Below, one piece after another: positions 40,901 through 52,100 of a DNA stretch of 64,000 nt (positions are counted from its first letter, which is position 1; every line of letters starts with the position of its first letter). Under the pieces are notes generated by a model. The model was given only the letters and a program-made list of their open reading frames with translations, was not told the origin of the DNA and made no database searches. Source of the DNA: Argopecten irradians (lineage: Eukaryota > Mollusca > Bivalvia > Pectinida > Pectinidae); assembly GCF_041381155.1 (NCBI RefSeq), contig NC_091140.1:23898864-23962863 (forward strand). The letters are read 5' to 3'. A program made the position numbers and the translations under genes.

Positions 40901-43900
40901 TCAATCTTACTACTGTAAAATCATCATATTAAAGCAACTTACTGTATAGAAGTTAAAATTTTCGGGTGTAAAATTTCGCAATTTACTGTTTTCAACTTAG
41001 GTTTATTTTCGCGAATTATCTTTCTAGCCTTTTTAAAGTCCCATTCATATGACAGACTATAAAACTTGAAGCCATAATTTTGATAAATTTCAAGAGGTAT
41101 TAAATTTTGCGAATTTCAATAGACCAGCGAAATTAAAACAATACAATATATCCAGTCGTATAACAGAAAGGCTTCCCTGATGCAAGTCCCTCTTACAAGC
41201 AGCAGTAAGTTATTGAAAAGACAAAAGGTACATACTTCTGAGTCTGTTCCACTCGTGAGCTTCAGACAAGAGATGGGGCTCGAATTTGTAGATTCCATCC
41301 TGAACGAAATAGTCATCTGAGGACAGAATGACACCTGGCTTTTCACCTGCATGTTGTAGATTCCTACAGGACAGAAACATTTAATAAACTAATATGGTTG
41401 GTTTCAAAATGGGAGTCACATAAGTCAAAGTATAATGCCACAATCATTGAAAGTTGGAACTTTTTAAATTATTAATATCATTTTGGTATCTTGAAAACAA
41501 TGAATTGACATATTCCTATATCAATGTGACAGAGCTTGATGATTCAAACAAAGAAATCAGACTGTCAATCAAATCACAAACATAGATCTTTTGTGGCAAC
41601 TTTTAGTAAAGATATAAAACATCTTGCTCGAGTCCCCCTTATACATGTATTTTACACAGATTAGAAACACTTACCGTACTTAACAAATATTTGCGGTGAA
41701 ATTCGGTATAAGAGGGACATAACACATCCCATTTTTGTAAAAAAAAATAAAATAAGAAATATAGTATTCTCATTTTGTAAGCCCTTTATAAATCAACAAC
41801 ATTTAGGGTACAAATATCAGCAAGTAACTAACGTTATTTCCCCTTTAGCAAGTAAGAACTCTGCAACAAACTGCATCTGGCACAAGACTATCTAGTTTAA
41901 GAGCTCAGTATCTCCAATTGGGTAAAGCTCTTATCTATCCTTTCCTCAAATGAAAAGCCAATACAATGTATCAAGAAAAATATTGAGAAAAAAATTCAAT
42001 GTTTGGGCAAATCTACTTTAGTATTTTAATTTAAAAACCCTCAAAGCATCCACCACTGTGCAAAGACCACATACTTATTAAGACCACTTGGAAGTGCTCA
42101 TTATCAGATTCCGCAAATGGTCAATTACAATACAATATGTATAAAGACAACTTAGTAATAAAGATAATTTTCTCTTGGGTGGTCTTTAAAGACACAGGTT
42201 TGACTATATTTTAAAACGACTTAAAAGATTCCACACCTTGCTAAGGTCGATTTCCCACTGCCTGGCAGACCTCTGAGCATCACAAAACACTTGTGTCCTG
42301 CTTGTATCTGGGCTTGAACCACTTGTATGTCCGTCATCCTCATGGGAGAAGCCGGTTTCGGGTTGTGACCCTCTCTGGGAGCACGAGTTGCTGACACCCA
42401 GTGAGGTGGAGGGTGTTGTGTTGGACCCTTCAAGGGAGGATTCCCAGCATCTGGGTGATAGGTCCCCGTTGGCTGTTCGCTGTGATGTCTCAAAGGTGTC
42501 ACCCAAGCTGATGTCTGCTGCTGTGGTCCGGATGAGAAAGGTGGTTGGGACTTGCTGTCAAAAGGAAGCATTGGCCTGGTAGACTTTGGTGGGGATATAT
42601 ACTTGGGGGTGAAAAATGTTGGTTTGTTAGGGTTACTGCTACTTGTGTCTACATTAAACAAGGATGACAGCGGTACCTCTTGCTTTACATTTGGAACAAA
42701 CTCACAAGCATTCACAGATAAGGCAGATTTAAAACTATCGAGAATTACTGGGCTTGGTTGAGGATTTTTTTCTTCAAAGGGCTGGTTTTCCTTTTGAACT
42801 TCCATTCTTATCTTTTCAGAGAATTCATTTAACTTCTCTTCACTGTCTGAGTCATGCAGCTTTGGCAGGGTTTTGGCTCTTAAAGGTGGAGCCTTATCTA
42901 ACCCACAACTACTTTCAGGGTCACTCTCTTCTCCAGGACTTGTGAAGTCTACAGATTTGTTTAAAGCTGTTGTTAGTTCTTCTCCCAGCTCTTCCTCTGA
43001 ATGGCTACTCATACAACTGAGACTCCGAATAACTTCTTCATTGTCATTTTTGTTCAAAACTGACACAGATTCTGTTTGAGTAATACTATCATTTAAAGCT
43101 CGAGTTAAACTTTCATTCAAACTGTCAGAACTTGATCCTGAAGTATTGACATCAGATTCATATAGCTGCTCTGAAGAAATTGAGTCTGTGTTTTGTTCCA
43201 AATCAATTTCCTGATTGTCTATGTTAAATCCACATATTGCAGGTTCTTTTAAAGCTTTTTCTGCTTTAGTTTGATCATTATCTACGTCATTTAATAAATT
43301 AACATGTTTGTTATCTGAAGTACCATTACCTACATTAGACAAAGAATCACAAGATTGTAAATCAGGTGTCTTCCCGCTCCGATTCAGAACTGGCTCAGTA
43401 AATCCTCCAACATTCAAACTATACTGATTTTCTAATTTATCAGAATCTGTACAACCTAATTCAGCATCATCTTTATACACATCAGTCTTAAAATTAACAT
43501 CAGCTAATCCAGAATTTTGAAAATCAGATTTAAATCTATCTAATAAACCTTCAACACAATCATCACTATTAAAAACATCTACACTTGATGGAGTATCATC
43601 TTGTGTCTGAAATTCCATATGTGCGATCTCTCCAGCTAATTTTCCTAAATTTTCAAATACAGAAACTGGTGAAACCGGCACAGCACTGTCCTGGTTATCA
43701 TGTTTTACTAGTATCATATTTAGTTCTTCATTGCCTAACCTACCTAAATTTTCACTACCAGTATATACCAGTTTCTCTGGAGAAATATAAATTTGATCAT
43801 CAAAATGAGATGGTGAATGACAAATGTCTGCAAAATTTTGTTCTATTTCTCGACTCTTTTCTTCCATATGAAATGAAGTGATACGAGCATCAATGCCTGT

Positions 43901-45412
43901 AGGAGTATCACCCCTGTTACTTGTCGAGATTTTTTGTGTATTATTCGGACTGACACTTGTGTCTGCACCACAAGTATTGCTGCTACCATCAGTACAAACT
44001 ATATCAAACATTCCAATGTCACTTCTTTCTTTGGAAGCAAAATCCAAATCAGAAATTAAAAATGTTTTAGCTGGACATTGTGGCGACATTCCTTTACCAG
44101 AGTTAAGTTCTGCTGTAAAGTCAGTAGAGTTATGCTTTGGTAATGACTGGGGATTAAAGTCCTTGTATCCCTTGTCCAAAGAAGAAGCCCAGGCTTCAGC
44201 ATCTGCACAGAACTGATTCATGACATTCACATTTTTAACATCATTTGGGGCTGCACTTTCAAAATTTTCGAACTCAATCATACTTGGATCAAAACCAGAA
44301 GCTCCTTCTATCTCTGTGCTATTTAGAATGTTCTCTCTAGAGTTGTTAGTATGTGGTTTAGCCAAAATTCCACTACGTGAGCTGCTCGTTTCCTCTGATG
44401 ACGCCATGCTTGAGTGACTACTGACAGACATGGAGTCACTGGATCCGTCACTACACAGTACATCAAATGCAATCTGTGCCAGTTTGTTTTTACTTTCTTG
44501 GTCTGCCTGAATCCCAGGTTCACACATGTTAACTAGGATGTCAACCGCTTTCTCAACTACAATGGAAATGAAATTAACATTAACATACAAAGATTGATGA
44601 CATTTAAAGTACAGACAAAATTATTTTTAATATTTAGAAATTCTTTAATTTACCTCTCTGATAATTAACTTTTTAACCACTTTAATAAAACATGTTAGAC
44701 CTCTGAAATGTACTTAATTCTTTTGCCATCAAGGCTTTTTTTTCCTTTATGGATGCAAATTTTAAGTTAAATCTAGTCCATGATACTCAGACTTTTAAAA
44801 ACGGATTTCAATACTTGGTTTCTGGAACATGCAGCACCAAATAAGCATTTCTCTAACTATCCTCTAAGTGTAGAGAGATAAAGGTATAAAGCTAGTATAT
44901 TAATAATCCGAGATAAAAGGCCAAAATAAAATCAAAAGTCATTTCTATGAAATATATATATTCAGCCACTATAGGGCCTTCTTCAGTCCAAAATAACACT
45001 TTCTTCTAAGCGCCTTGGGCTGATTACAGTTTACAGTTAGGTATACGTATCTACAGTATACATTTAGCTTATTTACGACAACAGCAAATTCGAAAAAGTC
45101 CGAAATGTGTGAAGGTCTCCAGCTGGACAACAAATGTCAGTTGTGTAACCACCCAAATCTGAATACACATAGGGTTAGACTTCAAACAACTATACAAGGT
45201 CATAAAACTATACTCTGGGCTATTCTTGTATCTATATATAACGCACCAATCCAATCACATTCCTCCAACACCATATGGACCACTTCTCCTTCGAGTTGTC
45301 CACCAAACATTTCCTGGACAGATTGGAAAATTTTGTCCTTCCCACTTGGGCTTGCTCTACTTTCCTTTTGCTTAACATGTTTTGTTGGACTCGTTCTCTT
45401 ATTTTTAGGCAT
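25961..45412 (-). CDS. N4BP2: NEDD4-binding protein 2 homologue (CUE, polynucleotide kinase, DUF1771, Smr)
   Basis: Large multidomain protein; the human homologue has 5'-polynucleotide kinase and Smr nicking activity and binds NEDD4 and BCL3. Seventeen coding exons: 45412-45247, 44556-42237, 41363-41236, 40841-40753, 40381-40305, 40114-39995, 39663-36014, 35195-35079, 34595-34384, 33883-33851, 32104-31980, 30590-30443, 30024-29842, 27884-27817, 27503-27403, 26406-26277, 26012-25961. Total 7719 nt, 2572 aa, in frame at every junction. Domains: N-terminal CUE-like helix (residues about 28-75, VQEMFGGQLEGEVVHMVLEE); P-loop GLPGSGKST near 820, then SSDDYF, IIVDNTNTQAWEMKPYV and ELARRNTHGV of the kinase; CUE near 1935-1975 (FLQSSFPAIPMAELSEVLGQ); MIU-like DEAYARRLQDEE near 2223; third CUE-like region near 2320 (LYEQFPGIDETLLDDIY); DUF1771 about 2396-2480; Smr with DLHGLHVDEA and ITGRGNHS to the end. 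Longer than human (1770 aa) because of two huge acidic, disordered exons. No PPxY motif was noticed. Confidence 0.95.
27885..29569. other. N4BP2 intron, no feature recognised
   Basis: Intron between exons 30024-29842 and 27884-27817, right of the latter. Short open frames only; nothing repetitive or coding stood out apart from the MITE at its right end. Confidence 0.5.
29571..29828. mobile_element. MITE with ends TATTCGACCCAATAAGCGCC
   Basis: The left end (TTCGACCCAATAAGCGCCC, from about 29573) is matched by the reverse complement at the right end (GCGCCCTGGGTGCCTATTGG, about 29800-29820). About 260 bp, no ORF, TA at both borders, so Tc1/mariner-like insertion is plausible. The right end is only about 12 bp from the splice donor of the N4BP2 exon that ends at 29842. 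Confidence 0.75.
31079..31905 (+). repeat. 72-bp minisatellite, about 12 copies
   Basis: Unit begins AGGATTAAATCAAGTGTCTC, continues TGACGTGCCGTTTGATTGAT and ends GAGACTATCATCCTAAC. Most units are 71-72 bp; the ones near 31310-31370 and 31445-31460 are shortened. Because 72 is divisible by 3, a plus-strand frame stays open with a repeating 24-residue peptide, which is not a gene. Lies in the N4BP2 intron between exons 32104-31980 and 30590-30443. Confidence 0.95.
32105..33850. other. N4BP2 intron, no feature recognised
   Basis: AT-rich intron left of the 33-bp micro-exon 33883-33851. Contains several T and A runs and a 66-codon open frame (33386-33586) without homology that I can see. Nothing else stood out. 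Confidence 0.5.
33942..34145. mobile_element. MITE with ~40-bp inverted ends
   Basis: Left end TTACTGTAAACATATTTATT, then TCCATGGCAACTTAATTTCGC; the right end is the imperfect reverse complement (GCGAGATTCAATTGCCATG, then AAAATAAGTGGTTTTATAGT). About 200 bp, non-coding, TA at the borders. Inside the N4BP2 intron between exons 34595-34384 and 33883-33851. Confidence 0.7.
35470..35965 (-). mobile_element. Minisatellite-cored dispersed element, minus orientation
   Basis: Read on the minus strand it starts near 35965 (TTTTATCCCGTTTTTGG), passes a GTCTGTCTGTCTGTC / CAGTCCGTCTG leader at 35880-35935, and continues as about three tandem units of about 158 bp, each with ACCAATTT(T/G)CTTCAAACTT and GCCATTTCCGTGCAA. 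Same plan as the elements at 20.3, 52.6 and 57.8 kb but a different family. It lies in the N4BP2 intron between exons 39663-36014 and 35195-35079. Confidence 0.65.
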
Positions 45413-46680
45413 TGTGCTGTTCGACTGTAAAATCAGATATAAAACACGGTTTTCTAAAATAAGATAAAACTTGTTACACAATCTTAGATACACATGCTAA
45501 GCTTCTTCCACTTTCACCACCACATGACTTGTGTTTACATTCTTGACTTTGCGCACGTCATACTACGCATCCCAAGGTTCCCGCAACTTTTTGGAACCGC
45601 CAATTTCATTGGATCGCATAAATATAATTCTTTTCGTTGTACCATACAAAAAGAATTATATACAGTTCCAACACATTGAATATATTTTGAGATTATCTTA
45701 TGTTATGAGAATAACTACTGTCTCTAACAAAATAGACACAGCTTTGTTTCGCGTTTCTAGTTTTAGTTTATATAATTTATTGACCAATCAAATGCAAGCT
45801 TACTTACGTGTATTTGAGCTGCTCAATGGTGGATGGTTTGGCGCCGTTTCATATCCTTTGCGGTGAAGGATTTACATTTTTCCATGGTTAAGGACATCTA
45901 AAAAGTAAAATATAATTTACATGTAGGTATTTGATATTCGGGTTAAAGATTACATCAGTGTATAGTATTTATTATAAGGTGATATTTAATTGCACGGGTT
46001 TATAAATTCATAACAGACCCGCTGTTTTGACAAAGCTGCATCAAAACAAAATGGCCGCTGAAAAACAATGATTCCGTAGGAAAGAAAAACTGTATTTTGC
46101 ACTAAATAATTGTAAGTAAGACCATTGCCGCTTTGACAGTTATTTGGTCCAATATTATAATGAAAAGATTGACCGGGTCATTCTTTGTTAATTTTTGCTG
46201 GGGCCTATTGATTATAAAAAAAATCTCTCATCGATCATGATGTATGATCAGGAAAAAATCCTGTTGCTAAATTTATGTACTTTTGTAGAATTAGAAAATA
46301 TTCATTAGGCCTAATTTAGGTACCTTAAACTGTTGATTCTGTATTTATGATTATGTATAAATGTGTCATAAGGATATTTTGAGCTTTGTTTATTTATGTT
46401 ATGTCAACTTCTGTCCATAATCTAGATGCAGTAGCTAGCTAGGTTTGTAAAATAGTTGTCGAACATAGTTTATTCTAGCACATCTTCATAGGACCTGCAT
46501 GTCTTATTCTTAAGCAATGGTAGAAGCCACGATTTTGTACCCCAATATTGTTGATCACATTGCATTGCCGTGGTGGTATTTCATATACTATGTACATGTC
46601 TAGCTTGGCTTTGAAACGAAAAGTAGTGGTGTGTTGTGCATTATGGATATAAGATTTGCGTTTACAATGTCCCCATATCC
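45413..46680. promoter_or_regulatory. Divergent 5' region of N4BP2 and PDS5
   Basis: The N4BP2 start codon (45412) lies 12 bp inside an exon that begins at about 45424 after a good acceptor (TGATTTTACAG on the minus strand), so a noncoding first exon must lie further right. PDS5 also has a 5' UTR intron: its ATG exon begins at 49187 after TTTGTAG. A plausible plus-strand donor, AATT/GTAAGT at 46110-46116, follows a GC-richer stretch with ATGGCCGCTG near 46051 and could end PDS5 exon 1. Promoter position is inferred. Confidence 0.4.
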
Positions 46681-46684
46681 TTTT

Positions 46685-48466
46685 TGTGTCGCCTGCAATG
46701 CAAGTGCAACTCTTAGGTATCACTATGTCGGCATCTAGGAAATGGTTTCTATGCAATAACTATAGTATTTATTTTCCGATTTCAACCAAATTTGGTATAT
46801 TGCCTTATCTTAATGTGATCCAGCGTTCGAAATTAACGCCTGTCCGTCTGCCCATGATCGGCAGTTTTATAGTAGGGCAGACAATTTTTGCCAAGCAACT
46901 GGTCCTTTGACCGGTAACTTTTTGGTCCAGTTTTACTATGTAGACTACTACATCCATATAAAACAAAAGTAGCAGTAGCATTGTAGAAAAATTGAAAATC
47001 AAATTGTACAAAACAGATTTTTGTAATATTCTAGTTTTCAGTCAACTTTGTTGAGAGCGCATGATCCTAAAACAGATATGTGGATATTTCTGTTAGTAAA
47101 ACTGTTACTTTAAATTTGCTAGAGTATAAACTATACATGGATGAAATGTAACTTTGTAAGGCAGTGTTCACGGTCATTTTTTCAAATGGGGGTTTTTGTA
47201 CCCCCCTAGCTTGCAAAATGGGGGTACAGTGCCATATTTAAGGGGTACACTATATTTGCATATTTTCCCCATGTGTATTCTTTGATAGAAAATAAAGACA
47301 AAGTAACGTAGATTTCGCCAAAGGAAAAAAAACAATTAAAAACAGCGTTAGATATATATCTCTTTGTTTGATTTATTTTGAACAATATTGCTGCTTCTTA
47401 AATTTGTCTGCAAGTTATTCAATCAGATAAAATATGCATGAACAGACGACGTATGGTTTATGTCTGCTGTGTTGTGTCATTTTTTCATTTAAAAATCATG
47501 TTCTCAATATGCATAAGTCCATCTTACATTGCAATTAATTTATAAATTCATTTTGAAAAGCAATTTTCAAAATATTTTTTATAGATCTACAGATTTGTAA
47601 CCCTACTAGTCTGTGAATGTGCGGATCCTAAAAGGCATGACTTAGATAAAACATGTCGCTGGTAAAATGTATCGCTGTCTTGTAGCCGATTTCTGTCACA
47701 AACTATTTTCTCGTTCAAAGAATCATGTTGATTTGAAGTTTATTTTCATACCCTATGATAATGCTGGACATACACAACTCTAGTTGTTATCGCACGATTA
47801 AAATTTGCATCGTAAATTGCTTCCGGTAACACATGTTCATGGTTGAGCGATGTAAGAATCTTGGTCAGTTAATGTTTACTGAAAGGATTACTTCCGGTAT
47901 CGTAAAACACGTTTTGCCACACTTACGATTTCTTCAATCAAAATCAGAGATAATAGAAACAATATTCACCAAATAATGGAAAATATTTAAGGGTGCATGC
48001 ACGTACAGGTTGTCAAATTTACGCGTGCAATAAAACAGATTGTACGTGATTCACACACGTTTCTGTGTGATCGGGAACACTGGTAAGGACCAGTAACTTT
48101 CATTCAGCACCAGTAAATTTTAGGGTCAGTCGGTCCTTAGGACCAGCTTGAAAATGTCCTTAAGGGAGAACACTGATGTGATCTCAGATGGTCAAAATTT
48201 GTCATTCTTTGCAAGAGTTACAGGATTTAAAATTGTCAAAACAGATAAATCCATGGTTTCCGCTCGATAACTTAAATATTTATTTTCTTATTTCAACTAA
48301 ATTTGGCATAGTTTTTATATCAATGAGGTATCAGAATGGTTTGATACTACATGGTCAAAATCCATCAATATTTACAAGATTTAAAGGACGTGATAACTTC
48401 ACCTAATAATTATCAATGTTTTCAACTGTAAATAGCTATTTTTTGTGATGCTGTGCAGGCGACACA
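46685..48466. mobile_element. Element with TIR TGTGTCGCCTGCA, interrupted by a hAT-like insertion
   Basis: TGTGTCGCCTGCA at 46685-46697 is mirrored exactly by TGCAGGCGACACA at 48454-48466. The interior has related units (TTTATTTTCCGATTTCAACC with AAATTTGGTATA near 46765-46800 and TTTATTTTCTTATTTCAACT with AAATTTGGCATA near 48277-48310). Removing the nested insertion (46821-48175 plus one 8-bp duplicate) leaves a host of about 420 bp. Non-coding. Located between the N4BP2 and PDS5 5' ends. Confidence 0.7.
46821..48175. mobile_element. Non-autonomous hAT-like transposon with 8-bp target duplication
   Basis: Ends CAGCGTTCGAAATTAACG and, on the opposite strand, CAGTGTTCTCCCTTAAGG. Exact 8-bp direct repeats ATGTGATC flank it (46813-46820 and 48176-48183). 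CAG-type inverted ends plus an 8-bp duplication are the hallmark of hAT elements. It is 1355 bp and contains no transposase. Further CAGTGTTC motifs at 47162 and 48082 (complement) suggest nested or rearranged hAT ends. Confidence 0.82.
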
Positions 48467-49199
48467 TCTACTTCCCTTGAATTCTTGCTTGTTAAGCATA
48501 GAGAATGAAGAGGACCCCAGCACCCTACTTTTCTGAAATCCCATTCCAATTATATAAGGGGTTCACCCTATTTTGCCAAAGAAGGACCTTATTTATGGAA
48601 TTATCGGCACAAACTCTGTTCAAATTATTATACCATCCCATCACATCCCAACATGCCCCGTCCAGCACAGATTTGGAGGAAGATAGATAGCAGAACATAG
48701 GGATGGGAATATGTTTCATTTTCATATTCGATAATCGGAATGTCAAAATCAATCATTAGTAATTATAATCATTTTTCAAATTCAGGAATTTTCATGATTT
48801 ATTGGAATCAAATACTATTCCAAGATTATTACCAGTGTACAATTATGTTTATAAACTGACAAGAAATACTTACGAATATCACTTGTAAACATGTTCATTG
48901 TGACAGAATAATGCATCATGATGGATACTGTACTGTATGGGAACAGTGTCTGTTGGGTAAAAAAAACAAGTTTCGTGACACAAATCTTAAGATTTAGAAT
49001 CGAAGAATTCCGATTAGTTGGTTTTGCAATTTCTTAATTAATGATAGTTTTTTTGGGTTTTTTTTTTTTTTCGAACATCAGCCCATCACTTGCAGAACAT
49101 TTTATTTTTGTCTTGCAGACACTTCTGTATTTTTCAGGAGTGAAAAGATTTCCTTTCAACACTAAATGTAAATTTCTTGTTTGTAGGTAAAATGCTAAG

Positions 49200-52100
49200 A
49201 TGAGTGTAGCAAAGGGAAGTAACAAGGTTGTGTACCCAGCCGGGTGCAAGGAGCTTTCTGATGAGCTGGGAAAAGACGAGTTGGTTCGAAGGCTCAAGGT
49301 AATAAGATCATGAGAAATGTGTTTTTTATCTTGCTGCTTTTGAAGAGCTAAGGTAATATTTCGCTAACAAAACTTATGATCAGTATGAGAATTTCACAAT
49401 TCTGTATGAAAGGTCAAAATATAGAACTGAATTTCAAAATTCTTTTCAGTTTAACACCTGTACTCACAATTCCTTTAGATTATTGACTCTTGTGTTCCTG
49501 TTTGTACAGTTGCTGGCCCGAGCTTTCCAGGACATGGGCCAGGATGACAACATTGAAGAGTATTCAGGATTAGCCATAAGTCTGGCTACAGACTTCTACA
49601 TGGACCATCAGAGCAAGGATGTGCGACTTCTTGTTGCCTGTTGTATTGCGGATGTCTTCAGGATATTTGCTCCAGAGGCTCCTTTCAGAGAGACCTCATT
49701 ACTTAAGGTAAATGGATATATTTTTTAATTAATTAACATTAAAGAAAAATGTATGTAATAATATGCATGTCTTATGCAATTAGATTTATTAGTTCCAAGT
49801 TGGTGCTTTCTGTGCAGTTGAATGGACTGAGATTGGCAAGAACAGTTGTGAAGTGATTATGTAATTTATTTCATTTTATGGATGTCAGAAAATATTCATT
49901 ATTAACCTTATATACAGTCAAAACTTGATGTATCGAAGTTCAAGGGACCGTTAGAAAAACTTCGAAACATCAGACCTGGAATTATTCATGGTTGAAAATA
50001 GACCGATGTTTTTTTACCGTGACCAACTGTGGTAGTTCAAGTTGGTACATGTCATCTTCGTTTGTAAACTTTATAATCATCGTATTTACCACAAACAAAA
50101 CAAAATAAAAACGAAGTATGCATTTAATCACATGTATTGCTATCGTTAGTACTTAGCAATACATTTATATTATAAATAAGACTTACGTGTACTAGGCCTA
50201 ACCCATGTTCATGTGTACGTTTGGTGACTATTTAAGCAATCATTAATATTACAGAATGAATATAAAAACGAAAACATGTTGTAAAAACGAAACTAAAAAG
50301 GAGGAACCAAAAGCCCTACAACACCTACAAAATACTTAAATTTAGAATGATCGATTTGCTCCAGTATTTATGCCAAAGTTTTGCAATGTAACAGTTTTGA
50401 GTATGAGTTACTAGTAATGTGGCTCGCTATTTACTGTGCCGTAAATTCTACAAAACCGCTACTAATGGCGGGGGCGAACATCAAAAACGACTAATGGTAT
50501 CTTTGCCGTACTAAGGATTTAATAACGCAGCTTGTAAAAACAAAGCACCGGGTATCGGCCTGATCAGTGATATTAATTATCTTGATGATAACAAGCAAGC
50601 AACACAAGCTGTCATTAATCCCTATTGTCCGGCGAAGGGCCGTCGGGAGACAGCTAGGCATGACAGCATGTCTCAGGTATCGGCGAACATCTGATCTGTA
50701 CAGGTAAATTTTTATTCGAATCATCGAGTGTCGGTTACCTATAGTTCTTTAACAAATGGTCCATGAAAAAAGTTTGATGCATCGAGAACTTCGATTCATA
50801 AAACTTCGATTCATACATAGGTTAGTTAGTAATGTTATATAGTGAAAAAATTCGGGACCAGACAAAAAGTTCGATACAGCGAGAAATTTGATTCATCGGA
50901 GTTTGAATCATCGTGGTTTGACTGTAATATATCCTGGAGCATTTTACATTGATTTCAAAAAAATCATTTTTCAGGAAATTGGTCCTTTATATCTTGTTAA
51001 ACACAATATTTAGGTGCTCTGGGTACCAATAATAGATTTCTCCTTGTGAATAATAATATATACATTGGTTTATTTTTTTGCAGGAGATTTTTATGTTCTT
51101 CATTAAACAACTGAGAGGGTTAGAAGATCCTGATTCTCCAACATTTAAAAGATACTTCTATCTTCTGGAGGTTAGTTTGATGTCATATATATTAAAATTA
51201 AGCTCCATCTTTGTTCCTGTTTGTATGACCATATTTGACCCTAGAAATAGTGATGGTCGAGTGGTGAAGGTATCGTCACGAGTATCACTAGCCCTTCATA
51301 TTTTAGGAATTCATGTATAATTATCTGCAATGTATAGCAGTTGAATCAGAAAAAAAAATCTTGACATTGATTGGTTCTATCTAGATTTTTGTTCGTAGAT
51401 ATTTTTTATTTGAAGTTAAGATAGTATTTCATCACTGATATTGCTAAAGGCAGTTGTTCAAATTATAAATATCTGTACCAATGTCTTTTAAATAGCATTT
51501 TGAACACTATTTAGTACTAATAAATTTATTTGTTTTATATCTTACAGAATCTGGCATGGGTTAAGTCCTTCAATATCTGTATAGAACTAGACGACAACCA
51601 AGAGATATTTTGCAACCTCTTCCAGTTGATGTTCTCAATTATAAAGTAAGTATTTCAGATATCTTTGGCATGCTCGTTAATTAATGGTACTTGGAATTCT
51701 GGACAAAGTTGTTGATTGATTATATGATGAATTTCTTCCATGTTTAATTCATATAATGTGAAACAATTTGCATTTAGATATAGTAATATAGATAAAGTCA
51801 CCAATTTCTTCAAATCCTGGGGGAAATTTTGACTTTGTTTAAATGTTGTTTTCCTTACATTTGTCATTTATATGAATTGATATATATGAATGTTTATTTA
51901 ATATAGTGAGAAGCATTCTAGCAAAGTGAGAAACTTTGTACTGGACATGATGACCCCACTGATCACAGAAGCCGACGCTGTGTCTCAGGAACTACTGGAC
52001 ATTATCCTCCTCAACATCATAGAACCGTATAAGGTACAAACATGTGCAAGTTAATATAAAAAATCCAGTTATCAAAACAAAATTATCTTTAATAATTATA

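Noticed and set aside
40900..41110. Possible MITE with AAATTTTCGC-type arms in an N4BP2 intron
   Set aside because: Short similar words occur in both orientations, but no clear ends or flanking duplication could be set.
36014..44556. The 1208- and 789-codon minus-strand ORFs as two separate intronless genes
   Set aside because: Splice sites and phases join both to the same N4BP2 transcript, with the kinase exons lying between them.
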